Shown: piece after piece, positions 26,962-35,616 of the stretch | Layout: each line of letters opens with the position of its first letter | Numbering within the stretch: position 1 is the first letter of the stretch | Source of the DNA: Parcubacteria group bacterium GW2011_GWF2_45_11 | Lineage (GTDB): Bacteria > Patescibacteriota > Patescibacteriia > UBA1558 > UBA10009 | Length of the DNA: 40,511 nt | Assembly: GCA_001001205.1 (NCBI GenBank) | Contig: LCKE01000002.1 | Span: forward strand, 1 to 40,511 | Direction: 5' to 3' | Program-made: the position numbers and the translations under genes | Notes under the pieces: generated by a model | Database searches by the model: none | Seen by the model: only the letters and a program-made list of their open reading frames with translations | Told to the model about the DNA's origin: nothing

Positions 26962-27337
26962 GGTGTTTTCCGAGGAGGCGCATCAATATAGACTGCGCCA
27001 TAATTTTTTTATTATCGGAAGCTGGTCGCCCTCTGCTTATGATCTGGCCATTTTTTTCTATGGTCAGGTCACAAAAACTAAAACTCCCGGGACTCAGGAC
27101 CGTTATCCGGATTTTTTCATGGCTCAGTTCTCTAAGCCAAATCCAAGACTTCATCCCTGACGTGCCGATTTGAAACACGGATTCAAATTTTAAAATGGAG
27201 CCCAGTGAGCCATAGCGCCTAATCAGGCCTGCCATGACTTCTGCTTGGAAAACCCGCTCCGTTAAGGGTTTTATATTATTCGTTAATTCCTTCAGAATTT
27301 TTTCTAACCGGTCTTGATCTGATCCTGGACTGGCCAT
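26945..27337 (-). CDS. Hypothetical protein (start MASPGSDQDRLEK preferred over track start 27409)
   Basis: CAGGGAGCGAAG-ATG gives a good SD on the minus strand. Confidence 0.5.
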   Translation of the reverse strand: MASPGSDQDRLEKILKELTNNIKPLTERVFQAEVMAGLIRRYGSLGSILKFESVFQIGTSGMKSWIWLRELSHEKIRITVLSPGSFSFCDLTIEKNGQIISRGRPASDNKKIMAQSILMRLLGKHQKLAK

Positions 27338-27484
27338 CTTCGCTCCCTGTTGGTTGTTTTTAAAATGGACGAATCGTAAAATTATATACGATAATAGACT
27401 TTTCGGCAACCTCGTGTATTTGAGCGACAGGCCCGCAATGGCAGTTCGGGCAAGCCAGGCAAAATTTGTCCGCCGCCTCTGAAG

Positions 27485-28786
27485 TTATAAATATATTTCT
27501 GGAGCCGGGCGATCATACTGCAGACCAGGATATAAGGGAAATTGGTCCGTTAATTCGCGGACTGTTTTTTTGACCTCATTTTTGACTTTATCATCAGTGA
27601 TATTCTTTAAAGTCTTGGCGATCAGCCGGCCGATAATCTTCATGTCTTTTTCCTTAAAGCCCCTGGAGGTCAGGGCGGGCGTGCCCAGCCGGATGCCGGA
27701 AGGATCAAAGGGGCTGCGAGTGTCAAAGGGCACTGTGTTTTTATTGCAGGTGATGCCTACTTCATCTAAAGTTTTTTCCGCTTCTTTGCCGGCCACCCCT
27801 ATATTGGTCAAATCTACCACCATCAAATGATTGTCGGTTCCGGCAGTAACCAGATCCAAGCCTTCATTCATCAGGCTGTCTGCCAGGGTCTTGGCGTTTA
27901 AGACAATCTGACGGGCGTAGTCTTTAAATGCCGGCTGGGAGGCTTCGTAAAGGGCCACCGCGATGGCTGCGGTGGTATGATTGTGGGGGCCGCCTTGCAG
28001 GCCGGGGATAATGGCCCGGTCAATCAGGGTGGGAATGTTTTCTTTGGTGCGTTCAACTTTTTTAGTTGGCGAGGAAACTGTGCCGTGGGAAAGGATCATG
28101 GCGCCCCGGGGCCCCCTCAAGGTTTTATGGGTGGTGGTTGTTAGCACGTCGGCGATTTCGGCCGGTGAAGGATGCACGCCGCCGATAATCAAGCCGGCGA
28201 TGTGGGCGATGTCGGCCATAAAAAAGGCTCCGACGGCATCCGCGATCTCTTTGAATTTTTGCCAGTCAATAATTCTGGGATAAGCGGTAAAGCCGGCGAT
28301 AATCATTTTGGGCTTGTGCTTGACGGCCAGGCTTTTGATTTCATTAAAATCCAGATAGCCGTTTTTGTCGGCGGTATAATTAATGGCGTTGTATAGACTG
28401 CCGGAAAAATTGACTTTTAAGCCATGGGTCATGTGTCCGCCAAAAGCCAGGTTGGCCCCCAAAACCGTATCGCCAGGATTTAGGAGGGCGAAATAAACAG
28501 CCAGGTTGGCCGGTGAACCGGAATAAGGCTGGACATTGGCGTGGTCCACGCCGAAGAGTTGTTTGGCTCTGTCAATAGCCAGCTGTTCAATCTGATCAAC
28601 GTATTGGCAGCCGCCGTAATACCTGCGGCCGGGGTAGCCTTCCGAATATTTATTGGTGCCGATCGAGCCCAAAGCCCGCAGAACTTCCATGGAAACGAAA
28701 TTTTCCGAAGGAATCATTTCCAGCCCCCTTTGGCTGCGCTCCAGCTCTTTTTGTAAAAGTTGAAATAGTTGCGTGTCGTTATCCAT
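27485..28786 (-). CDS. glyA: Serine hydroxymethyltransferase
   Basis: 433 aa; LEMIPSENFVSMEVLRALGS, TNKYSEGYPGRRYYGGCQYVDQIE, VLTTTTHKTLRGPRGAMIL, GITCNKNTVPFD. Confidence 0.98.
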   Translation of the reverse strand: MDNDTQLFQLLQKELERSQRGLEMIPSENFVSMEVLRALGSIGTNKYSEGYPGRRYYGGCQYVDQIEQLAIDRAKQLFGVDHANVQPYSGSPANLAVYFALLNPGDTVLGANLAFGGHMTHGLKVNFSGSLYNAINYTADKNGYLDFNEIKSLAVKHKPKMIIAGFTAYPRIIDWQKFKEIADAVGAFFMADIAHIAGLIIGGVHPSPAEIADVLTTTTHKTLRGPRGAMILSHGTVSSPTKKVERTKENIPTLIDRAIIPGLQGGPHNHTTAAIAVALYEASQPAFKDYARQIVLNAKTLADSLMNEGLDLVTAGTDNHLMVVDLTNIGVAGKEAEKTLDEVGITCNKNTVPFDTRSPFDPSGIRLGTPALTSRGFKEKDMKIIGRLIAKTLKNITDDKVKNEVKKTVRELTDQFPLYPGLQYDRPAPEIYL

Positions 28787-29210
28787 TTTTGATTTTATTA
28801 ATTATATAATCAACGTTAGGTTGTCTGTCTGCGGGCAGCCGGTCCAAAGGAAACCAGCCCCAGCTTTCTATATCTTCGGCCGGAGTTATTTCGCCGAGGC
28901 GCCGGGCCAGAAAGTGAACCAATATGGCCAGGCCTTTGTCTTTTTTGGGCTGTAAATAAACATCAATGATTTTTTCAATCTCAATGTCAATCCCCATTTC
29001 TTCTTTGGCTTCCCTGCTGGCCGTGGCGGCCACCGTTTGGTCAAAATTCTCCATTTCGCCCCCGCAAAATTGCCATTTAGGCTCGGGTTTGGCGGCGGTC
29101 GGCTTATGCTTGTTTAATAAGGTTTGTAACTGACCGTCGCGGTTTTCGATAATCACCGGCCCGGCCGCAATCAGGGAATTTGGAGGCAGGTTCATAATTT
29201 TAATAATCAA
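28779..29210 (-). CDS. NUDIX hydrolase
   Basis: Nudix box variant: GGEMENFDQTVAATASREAKEEMGIDI. Confidence 0.9.
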   Translation of the reverse strand: MIIKIMNLPPNSLIAAGPVIIENRDGQLQTLLNKHKPTAAKPEPKWQFCGGEMENFDQTVAATASREAKEEMGIDIEIEKIIDVYLQPKKDKGLAILVHFLARRLGEITPAEDIESWGWFPLDRLPADRQPNVDYIINKIKNG

Positions 29211-29300
29211 TCTTGGTTATGATAATCTGATTATAGCACGATAAATGTCAGGCATAAAATTACGGTTTCCCCGGTCCAATCTCCCGGTTAAGCCCAATTA

Positions 29301-30908
29301 TTAACATCCAAAACATTCCAATTTTTGGGATTTGGCGTCAACCTCAAGGTTTTTGATCATGTAGGTGCCCTGCAGTTTATAACCAAGTTTGCGGTAGTAC
29401 GGCCGGACGCCAATGCCGGCAATGACGGCGATTTTACTCAGCTTATTTTTTAGGGCGACTTTTTCGGCAATTTTCATCAGCCGTTTGCCAAAGCCCGTAT
29501 GTTGAATTTGCGCCCGCCGCTGTTTAACCGGCACCAGCGGTCCGTAAGTATGGATTTCCCTGACCAGCAAAGCATTTCTTAGCTCCGGGATAAAATTATT
29601 TTTTAATTCCGCCGGGCCGTTGAGGCGGAGGCGGATAAAGGAGTAGAGTTTTTCGCGTTTGGCGCTTTCGTAAGAAATAAAATATTCCGTGCCGCCGGCC
29701 GCGGAATATTGCTGGGTAAACAGTTTGGCTTTTTTCAGGTCAGCCAGGCTCTCTCTGGCCTCGCGACAACGCATGCATTTGCATTTTAAATTTTTTTTCT
29801 TAAGTTCGGCCTGAAGAAATTCTCTTAAATTGGTAATCTTGTTGCCGCCGGCTATACTTTCTTTGGGAATGTCCCTGATCAGGCGGTTAATTCTGACGTA
29901 GTAGGGCACGGTCAGTTTGATTTTAATCAGCAAGGCGGCAAGTTTTTCCGGCGCATAGGGCCGGTATTGGCCCGAGCTGAACCATTGATAAAGAGGGGCG
30001 TATTCATTGACCACGGTGGGGTAAATTTTAATCTGGTCGGGCTGAAAATTAGGCTCGGTAAAGAGTCGGTGGAACATTTTTAAATCTTTTGCCGGCGTGG
30101 AACCCGGCAGATCCGGCATCAGATGATAGTCAACTTTAAATCCGGCCGTTTTTAACAGTTTGGTGGCCGCTACGGTTTGTTCGGCGGTATGTCCGCGCCG
30201 GACTAGCTTAAGAATTTGATCGTCTAAATGCTGAACGCCGATTTGCACTCTGGTAACGCCCAATTCTCTGAACCGTTTAACCTCCGCTTGATTAATCAGA
30301 TCGGGCCGGGTTTCTATCGTCACGCCGATAATGCGGTGTTCGGCCGTTTCATTTTTTTTAAAAGCCCGTTTAAGGTTGGCGGATTTTTTACCGTTAACCG
30401 CCTCAAAACACCGTTGGATAAATTTTTGCTGATAGTTTTTGGGATAAGCGTTAAAGCTGCCGCCCAGAATCAAGAGTTCAATCTTATCAACCGCATGTCC
30501 GTTGGCGGCCAGCGCCCTTATGCGCATCTCTACTTGTCTGGCCGGATCAAAATCGTTCATTTTGGCGCGCTGGGCCGCGGGCTCCTTGGCTAGATAGCTT
30601 TTGGGCATGCCCGGCTCCTGGGGGCAGTAAAGGCAGCGGCCCGGGCAGGGGTAAGGTTTGGTTAAGACGGTCAGCGGCGTTACTCCGGATAAAGTCCGCG
30701 TTTTCCGTTTGGTCAGCCAGCTGGATAAATTTTGGCGTTTTTTTCCCTGAGGCAAAATTTGACCGTAGGCCTTGATTAAAGTAGCATTGGTTACGGGGGC
30801 GAGATTATACTTGCCGGAAAATTTTTTCTTTAATTTTAAAAATTCTACCTGGTTTTTCGGCCGCGCCTTAAGAATGTCGGAGATGATTTTTTGATGAATG
30901 TTTTTCAT
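29301..30908 (-). CDS. elp3: Elp3-family radical SAM / GNAT tRNA uridine(34) modification enzyme (track start 30956)
   Basis: RTLSGVTPLTVLTKPYPCPGRCLYCPQEPGMPKSYLAKEPAAQRA, ETRPDLINQAEVKRFRELGVTRVQIGVQHLDD, KCKCMRCREARE, C-terminal GNAT (QIQHTGFGKRLMKIAEKVA...GVRPYYRKLGYKLQGTYMIK). MKNIHQKI at 30908 is the likelier start. Confidence 0.92.
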   Translation of the reverse strand: MKNIHQKIISDILKARPKNQVEFLKLKKKFSGKYNLAPVTNATLIKAYGQILPQGKKRQNLSSWLTKRKTRTLSGVTPLTVLTKPYPCPGRCLYCPQEPGMPKSYLAKEPAAQRAKMNDFDPARQVEMRIRALAANGHAVDKIELLILGGSFNAYPKNYQQKFIQRCFEAVNGKKSANLKRAFKKNETAEHRIIGVTIETRPDLINQAEVKRFRELGVTRVQIGVQHLDDQILKLVRRGHTAEQTVAATKLLKTAGFKVDYHLMPDLPGSTPAKDLKMFHRLFTEPNFQPDQIKIYPTVVNEYAPLYQWFSSGQYRPYAPEKLAALLIKIKLTVPYYVRINRLIRDIPKESIAGGNKITNLREFLQAELKKKNLKCKCMRCREARESLADLKKAKLFTQQYSAAGGTEYFISYESAKREKLYSFIRLRLNGPAELKNNFIPELRNALLVREIHTYGPLVPVKQRRAQIQHTGFGKRLMKIAEKVALKNKLSKIAVIAGIGVRPYYRKLGYKLQGTYMIKNLEVDAKSQKLECFGC

Positions 30909-30950
30909 GAAGAGCTCGGATAACCAGCGGATATTGGGGCGTTGTGAGAT

Positions 30951-31676
30951 ATGCAAATTATGAATAAGTCGGAAAAGTTATTAGCGCAAGTTAAGGACGG
31001 CTATAACCAGATCGCCGAACATTTTTCCCGGACCCGTTACGCGCCCTGGAGCGAATTTGGGTTGTTTAAAGAGTATATCAAAGACGGCCAGAGAATTCTA
31101 GATTTAGGCTGCGGCAACGGCCGGCTTTTTTTTAGCTTTTTGCAAGATTCGCATGTTGAATATTACGGCCTTGACAACAGCGAGAAGCTGATAGAGATAG
31201 CCAAAAGCAGAATTCAAGGGTTAAAACAAAGCCCGCAGCCCAAATTCCAAGTAGCGGAAATGACCAAGGCGCCGTTTTCAAATAATTATTTTGATCTGGT
31301 GATTTGCATCGCCGCTTTCCATCACCTGCCCAGTAAAGAGTTGAGGCTTAAGGCTTTACGGGAAATAAGGAGAGTCTTAAAGTCCGGCGGTTATTTGTTG
31401 ATGACCAACTGGCATTTATGGCACCGGCCGTTTTGGCAATATTTTTTTGTTGATTTTTGGAAAAAGAATTCCCTTAAGGATTTTTTCTTCCCCTGGAAAT
31501 CGGCTGACGGCCGGGCGCAGTGTCAGCGGTATTATCACGCTTTCGCTAAAGGAGAACTCAAGCGCTTGCTCCAGAAAGCCGATCTTGCCGGGGGAAAAAT
31601 ATTTCTTCATCATAATGCCGATAAAAAGTCATACGGCCGGGGGATTGACGTTATTGTTATCTCCAAGAAACCGTAA
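30951..31676 (+). CDS. Class I SAM-dependent methyltransferase, Trm9/ALKBH8-MT-like
   Basis: YNQIAEHFSRTRYAPW near the N-terminus, ILDLGCGNGRLFFSF, VICIAAFHHLPSKELRLKALREIRRVLKSGGYLLMTNW, RYYHAFAKGELKRLLQKA; these resemble Trm9 segments (YNEIAPHFSQTRYKPW; HLYKEGEL). Confidence 0.75.
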   Translation: MQIMNKSEKLLAQVKDGYNQIAEHFSRTRYAPWSEFGLFKEYIKDGQRILDLGCGNGRLFFSFLQDSHVEYYGLDNSEKLIEIAKSRIQGLKQSPQPKFQVAEMTKAPFSNNYFDLVICIAAFHHLPSKELRLKALREIRRVLKSGGYLLMTNWHLWHRPFWQYFFVDFWKKNSLKDFFFPWKSADGRAQCQRYYHAFAKGELKRLLQKADLAGGKIFLHHNADKKSYGRGIDVIVISKKP

Positions 31677-31737
31677 AGCTGTTTTTGGCCCTAAAAAACT
31701 TGATTAATAAATTAAGGCAGGGTAAAATCCTAATGGT

Positions 31738-33111
31738 ATGAATTTAGAGCAATCCATTTTTAAATCTTACGACATCCGCGGCCTTTATCCTCAGGAGCTG
31801 AATCAAGAGGCGGCCGGTTTGATCGCCCAAACTTTTTTAAAGATGGTATCGGACAAGCTGGATAAGCCGATTAAATCTTTAAAGATCGTGGTGGGGCGCG
31901 ATATCAGAAAAGCCTCTGAACCGTTGAGCCAAACAGTGATTAAAACTTTCTTGGCCTATGGCGTTCAGGTTGATAATATCGGCCTGGTCTCCATCAATGA
32001 TTATTATTTCGCCTGCGGTTATTACAAGTACGACGCCGGCATTATGGCCACCGCTTCTCATAATCCCCCGGAATACGGCGGTTTTAAAATGGTCATCCGC
32101 GGCCGCTTGCCTGAGGCCATAGAGTTTATTTCCGGCCAAGAGCTTTACGCCCGGCTGCGGAATTTAGATTTTCCCCTGGCGGCCGAAAAAGTTTCGGGCA
32201 AGCTTAATGATAAAGAGGTCTGGGATGACCACTTACGGCATGTTTTGTCTTTTATCGGGCCGACGGAAATTAAACCCTTTAAGGTAGTTGTAGATAACGG
32301 CAACGGCATGAATTCAATATTTTTATCCAAGCTGTTGCCAAAACTTCCGGGTGAATTTGTGCCGATGTTTTTTGAACCCGACGGCCGTTTTCCCAACCGC
32401 CCGCCTAATCCTTTGGCGGCCGGAGCAGCGCAGGCAGCCAGCCAAAAAGTTTTGGCCGCTAAAGCCGATCTGGGTTTTATTTTTGACGTTGACGGCGACC
32501 GCATGTTTTTAGTGGATGAGCGGGGTCATTTTATCACCGGCGATCAGGTGTTATTAATGATGATTAAGCCGATGCTTAAAAAATATCCTGGGGCCGGCAT
32601 AGCTTATAATCTGATTTGTTCCAAAGCGGTGCCGGAGCTTATAGAAAAACTCGGCGGCCGGACTTTAAGAAGCGAAGTTGGATACCGGAACGTAGCCAGA
32701 CACATGATGGAGGAGGGTGGCATAATGAGCGGCGAGGTTTCCGCTCATTTCGCCTTTAAGTATAATTTTTATGCCGACTCCGCCTTTTTGGCTTTAATGC
32801 TGGTGTTAAAGACTTTATCCGACGATGGCCGCCCGCTTTCCCAAATCATCAAGGAAAATTATTTGTATGCCAGAGGCGATGAGATTAATATTATCGTAGA
32901 CGATATTCCGGCTAAACTTGAGAAAATCAGAAAATATTATCAGGCTAATATCAGGGACGAAATTGACGGCATTACCGTGGAATTTGATCGTTGGTGGTTT
33001 AACGTCCGGCCGTCCAATACCGAGCCGCTTTTAAGAATAACGGCGGAAGCGGAGAATCAGGCAGAGTTAAAGAGCAGGCAGGAGGAGATACTTGGTATAC
33101 TTAACAAGTAA
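31738..33111 (+). CDS. Phosphomannomutase/phosphoglucomutase
   Basis: 457 aa; FKSYDIRGLYPQELN, GIMATASHNPPEYGGFKMV, FDVDGDRMFLVDE, GGIMSGEVSAHFAFK, RPSNTEPLLRITAEA. Confidence 0.95.
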   Translation: MNLEQSIFKSYDIRGLYPQELNQEAAGLIAQTFLKMVSDKLDKPIKSLKIVVGRDIRKASEPLSQTVIKTFLAYGVQVDNIGLVSINDYYFACGYYKYDAGIMATASHNPPEYGGFKMVIRGRLPEAIEFISGQELYARLRNLDFPLAAEKVSGKLNDKEVWDDHLRHVLSFIGPTEIKPFKVVVDNGNGMNSIFLSKLLPKLPGEFVPMFFEPDGRFPNRPPNPLAAGAAQAASQKVLAAKADLGFIFDVDGDRMFLVDERGHFITGDQVLLMMIKPMLKKYPGAGIAYNLICSKAVPELIEKLGGRTLRSEVGYRNVARHMMEEGGIMSGEVSAHFAFKYNFYADSAFLALMLVLKTLSDDGRPLSQIIKENYLYARGDEINIIVDDIPAKLEKIRKYYQANIRDEIDGITVEFDRWWFNVRPSNTEPLLRITAEAENQAELKSRQEEILGILNK

Positions 33112-33288
33112 GGTACAAGGAACAAATTTCAAAATACCTGCCCGTCCAGCCGGCGGGTAAAAAATAACCAAATTCTAAATTACAGCCTGAGACATTTGGG
33201 AATGTATGCCGGTGCGCAATCTGATTAAGGTAATTTGAATATTAAATATTTTTTGCAGTTCGTTTCTTGCAACTTGGAGGTTTTTACT

Positions 33289-34092
33289 ATGATTGGTATT
33301 TTTGATTCAGGTTTTGGCGGTTTAACCGTGTTTAAAGAAATCAGGAAGGTTTTGCCGGATTATTCTTATATTTATCTGGGCGATAATCTGCGGGCGCCTT
33401 ACGGCGGCCGTAGTCAGGCATCAATCTATAAATTTACCCAACGGGCCGTTGATTTTTTATTTAAACAGGGCTGTCAGCTGGTTATTATCGCCTGCAATAC
33501 CGCTTCCGCCGAAGCTTTAAGAAAACTTCAGCAAAATTGGCTGAAAGAGCATTATCCGGACCGGCGTATTTTGGGCGTCATCAGGCCGTTGGTGGAAGCC
33601 GCAGCGTTGCTTTCCCGTTTCGGCAGAATAGGCGTGGTCGGCACAACCGCCACGGTCAGTTCAGGAGCGTACATTAAAGAGTTGCAACGCCACAAGAGCG
33701 GGGTGGAGATTTTTCAAAACGCCTGTCCTTTGTTAGTGCCTTTGGTGGAAGAAGGCTGGCTGGATAAGCCTGAAACCAGAATGATTATCAAGCGTTGCCT
33801 GCGCCCGCTTAAAGATCGGCAAATAGACACCCTGATTTTAGGCTGCACTCATTATTCGTTGCTGAAAAAAGAATTCGTTAGGCTGGCAGGCAAGCGAGTT
33901 CAGGTGGTTGACGCGCCGCGGGTGATTGCCGAAAAATTAGCCGATTATCTAGAACGCCATCCGGAGATTAACGCCAAAATAGAGAAACGGAAAACCGTGA
34001 GATATTTAACCACCGATGACCCTCAAAAATTCGCGGCTTTAGGCAGCCGGTTTTTAGGCGCGTTGATGACCGCTGAGAAAATTGAATTATAA
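33289..34092 (+). CDS. murI: Glutamate racemase
   Basis: MIGIFDSGFGGLTVFKEI, IIACNTASA, LGCTHYSLLKKEF; SD TTGGAGG before ATG 33289 (track start 33235). Confidence 0.96.
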   Translation: MIGIFDSGFGGLTVFKEIRKVLPDYSYIYLGDNLRAPYGGRSQASIYKFTQRAVDFLFKQGCQLVIIACNTASAEALRKLQQNWLKEHYPDRRILGVIRPLVEAAALLSRFGRIGVVGTTATVSSGAYIKELQRHKSGVEIFQNACPLLVPLVEEGWLDKPETRMIIKRCLRPLKDRQIDTLILGCTHYSLLKKEFVRLAGKRVQVVDAPRVIAEKLADYLERHPEINAKIEKRKTVRYLTTDDPQKFAALGSRFLGALMTAEKIEL

Positions 34093-34111
34093 AATTAAGT
34101 TATTTAAAAAA

Positions 34112-34145
34112 AGACCACCGGCAAGAGGATCGCCAGGTGGTTTTA
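34112..34145 (+). terminator. murI terminator
   Basis: ACCACC...GGTGGT stem flanked by A- and T-runs. Confidence 0.7.
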
Positions 34146-34493
34146 TAATGCCCCAACGACCGACCGGATGACCTGGCTGATTTCCAGGTAAGTCCGGTTT
34201 CTTTCCGGGGCCGACAAGAGCCCGCCAAGCGAAAGTGGCGGGCTAAAGGTTATACTGACCCTTTTTCTGCCGCGGAAAGCTAACAGAAAGTAGTACCATT
34301 TGGAGCCGATCGGCATGACCTTGCTCCATCCCCGGATTCTAACCGGGATAACCGGGCAACCGGTCGTCCGGGCAATCCGGCCGGCGCCAGGCCCGGCTCT
34401 GCCGATTTTTTCGTTTGGATCCCGAGTTCTCGTTTCTTCAAAGAAGACCAACAGGTTGGCCTTTTGGAGAATTTTTATCTTAAAAAAATAGGG
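34143..34493 (-). pseudogene. Truncated PlsC-like acyltransferase
   Basis: Frame reads PYFFKIKILQKANLLVFFEETRTRD...GAGRIARTTGCPVIPVRIRGWSKVMP...RVSITFSPPL. Resembles the second half of PlsC; the N-terminal HX4D half is missing. Confidence 0.55.
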
Positions 34494-34503
34494 CTAATTT
34501 GTC

Positions 34504-34545
34504 AATCTAAAAAGCCTTGCCCGCGCGGGCAAGGCTTTTTAGATT
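34504..34545. terminator. Perfect 42-bp palindrome, terminator of trpS (overlaps its stop codon)
   Basis: AATCTAAAAAGCCTTGCCCGC|GCGGGCAAGGCTTTTTAGATT. Confidence 0.9.
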
Positions 34546-35522
34546 AAACCCATTCTTTTTTTGATGGCTCGGATATTTTTTTGTGCGATCTGGCGCGCCT
34601 TTTTGGCGCCGTCAGCCAGAATTTTTTGAACTTTCTTTTTATCTTTAACCAGTTGTTTTTTTTTGGCCTGGATTGGTTTTAAATAATTTATAATAACTTC
34701 GGCCAATTCAGTCTTCAATTCAGAATATTTAAGGTTTTTGGCTTCAAAAGCTTTTTGAAATTTTTGAACGGTTTTGGCCTCAGCCAAAAGTTCCAGCATG
34801 GTAAACAGGTTTTTAACGCCAGCTGACATGGTCTGGGCGTCTGGGCCTTCGTCTGTTACGGCTTTCATTATTTTTTTTCTGATTATTTCCGGTTCGTCAG
34901 TCAGGGCGATCAGATTATTCGGGCCGAGCGACTTGCTCATTTTTTTGGCCGGGTCGGTTAAAGACATGATTCGGGCACCCTGGCCGATAATCGGTTCAAT
35001 TTCCTTAAAGTAATTGCCGAATTTATTGTTGAATTTTCTGAGAATGGTATTGGTTAATTCCAAATGCTGCAACTGGTCTTCGCCTACCGGCACGATGTTG
35101 CCATGGTACAGTAAAATGTCAGCCGCTTGCAAAACCGGATAATCAAACAAACCGGCATTAACATTTTTTTGATGCCGGCTGGCTTTATCCTTAAACTGAG
35201 TCATTCGTTCCAGTTCGGCTATCGGCGTTAAAGTATTAAACAGCCAGCACAATTCTGTATGTTCGGGAACGTGCGACTGGACAAAAAGAATTGATTTTTT
35301 AGGATCAACGCCAATGGCCAGCAAATCCATGGCCGTATTTAAAATCTGATCCGGGAATTTTTGAGGATCATAATCAACGGTAATCGCGTGCAAGTCTACA
35401 ATGGCGTAATAGCAATAATATTGATTTTGCAAATCAACCCAGTTTTTGAGGGCGCCCAAGTAGTTGCCTAAATGGATTTCGCCTGTTGGTTGGATGCCGG
35501 AAAATAGAATTTTTTCTGTCAT
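34539..35522 (-). CDS. trpS: Tryptophan--tRNA ligase
   Basis: FSGIQPTGEIHLGNYLGAL, PVGEDQLQHLELT, KKMSKSLGPNN. Confidence 0.98.
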   Translation of the reverse strand: MTEKILFSGIQPTGEIHLGNYLGALKNWVDLQNQYYCYYAIVDLHAITVDYDPQKFPDQILNTAMDLLAIGVDPKKSILFVQSHVPEHTELCWLFNTLTPIAELERMTQFKDKASRHQKNVNAGLFDYPVLQAADILLYHGNIVPVGEDQLQHLELTNTILRKFNNKFGNYFKEIEPIIGQGARIMSLTDPAKKMSKSLGPNNLIALTDEPEIIRKKIMKAVTDEGPDAQTMSAGVKNLFTMLELLAEAKTVQKFQKAFEAKNLKYSELKTELAEVIINYLKPIQAKKKQLVKDKKKVQKILADGAKKARQIAQKNIRAIKKRMGLI

Positions 35523-35555
35523 ATATTCAATTTTAGCACAAAATTCGTAATAACC

Positions 35556-35616
35556 AAAAGCCTTGCCCGCGCAGGCTAAGGACAGAGTATTGGCAAATGC
35601 GGGTAAGGCCTTTTTT
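35556..35616 (-). terminator. Terminator at the rnj 3' end
   Basis: AAAAGCCTTGCCCGC ... GCGGGTAAGGCCTTTTTT; same arm sequence as the trpS terminator with a longer loop. Confidence 0.7.

Noticed and set aside
26909-27160. 83-aa plus-strand ORF
   Set aside because: Overlaps the better supported minus-strand gene 26945..27337 with a good SD, and runs through a terminator.
27570-28756. Antisense ORFs inside glyA
   Set aside because: Shadow ORFs of a confidently identified gene.
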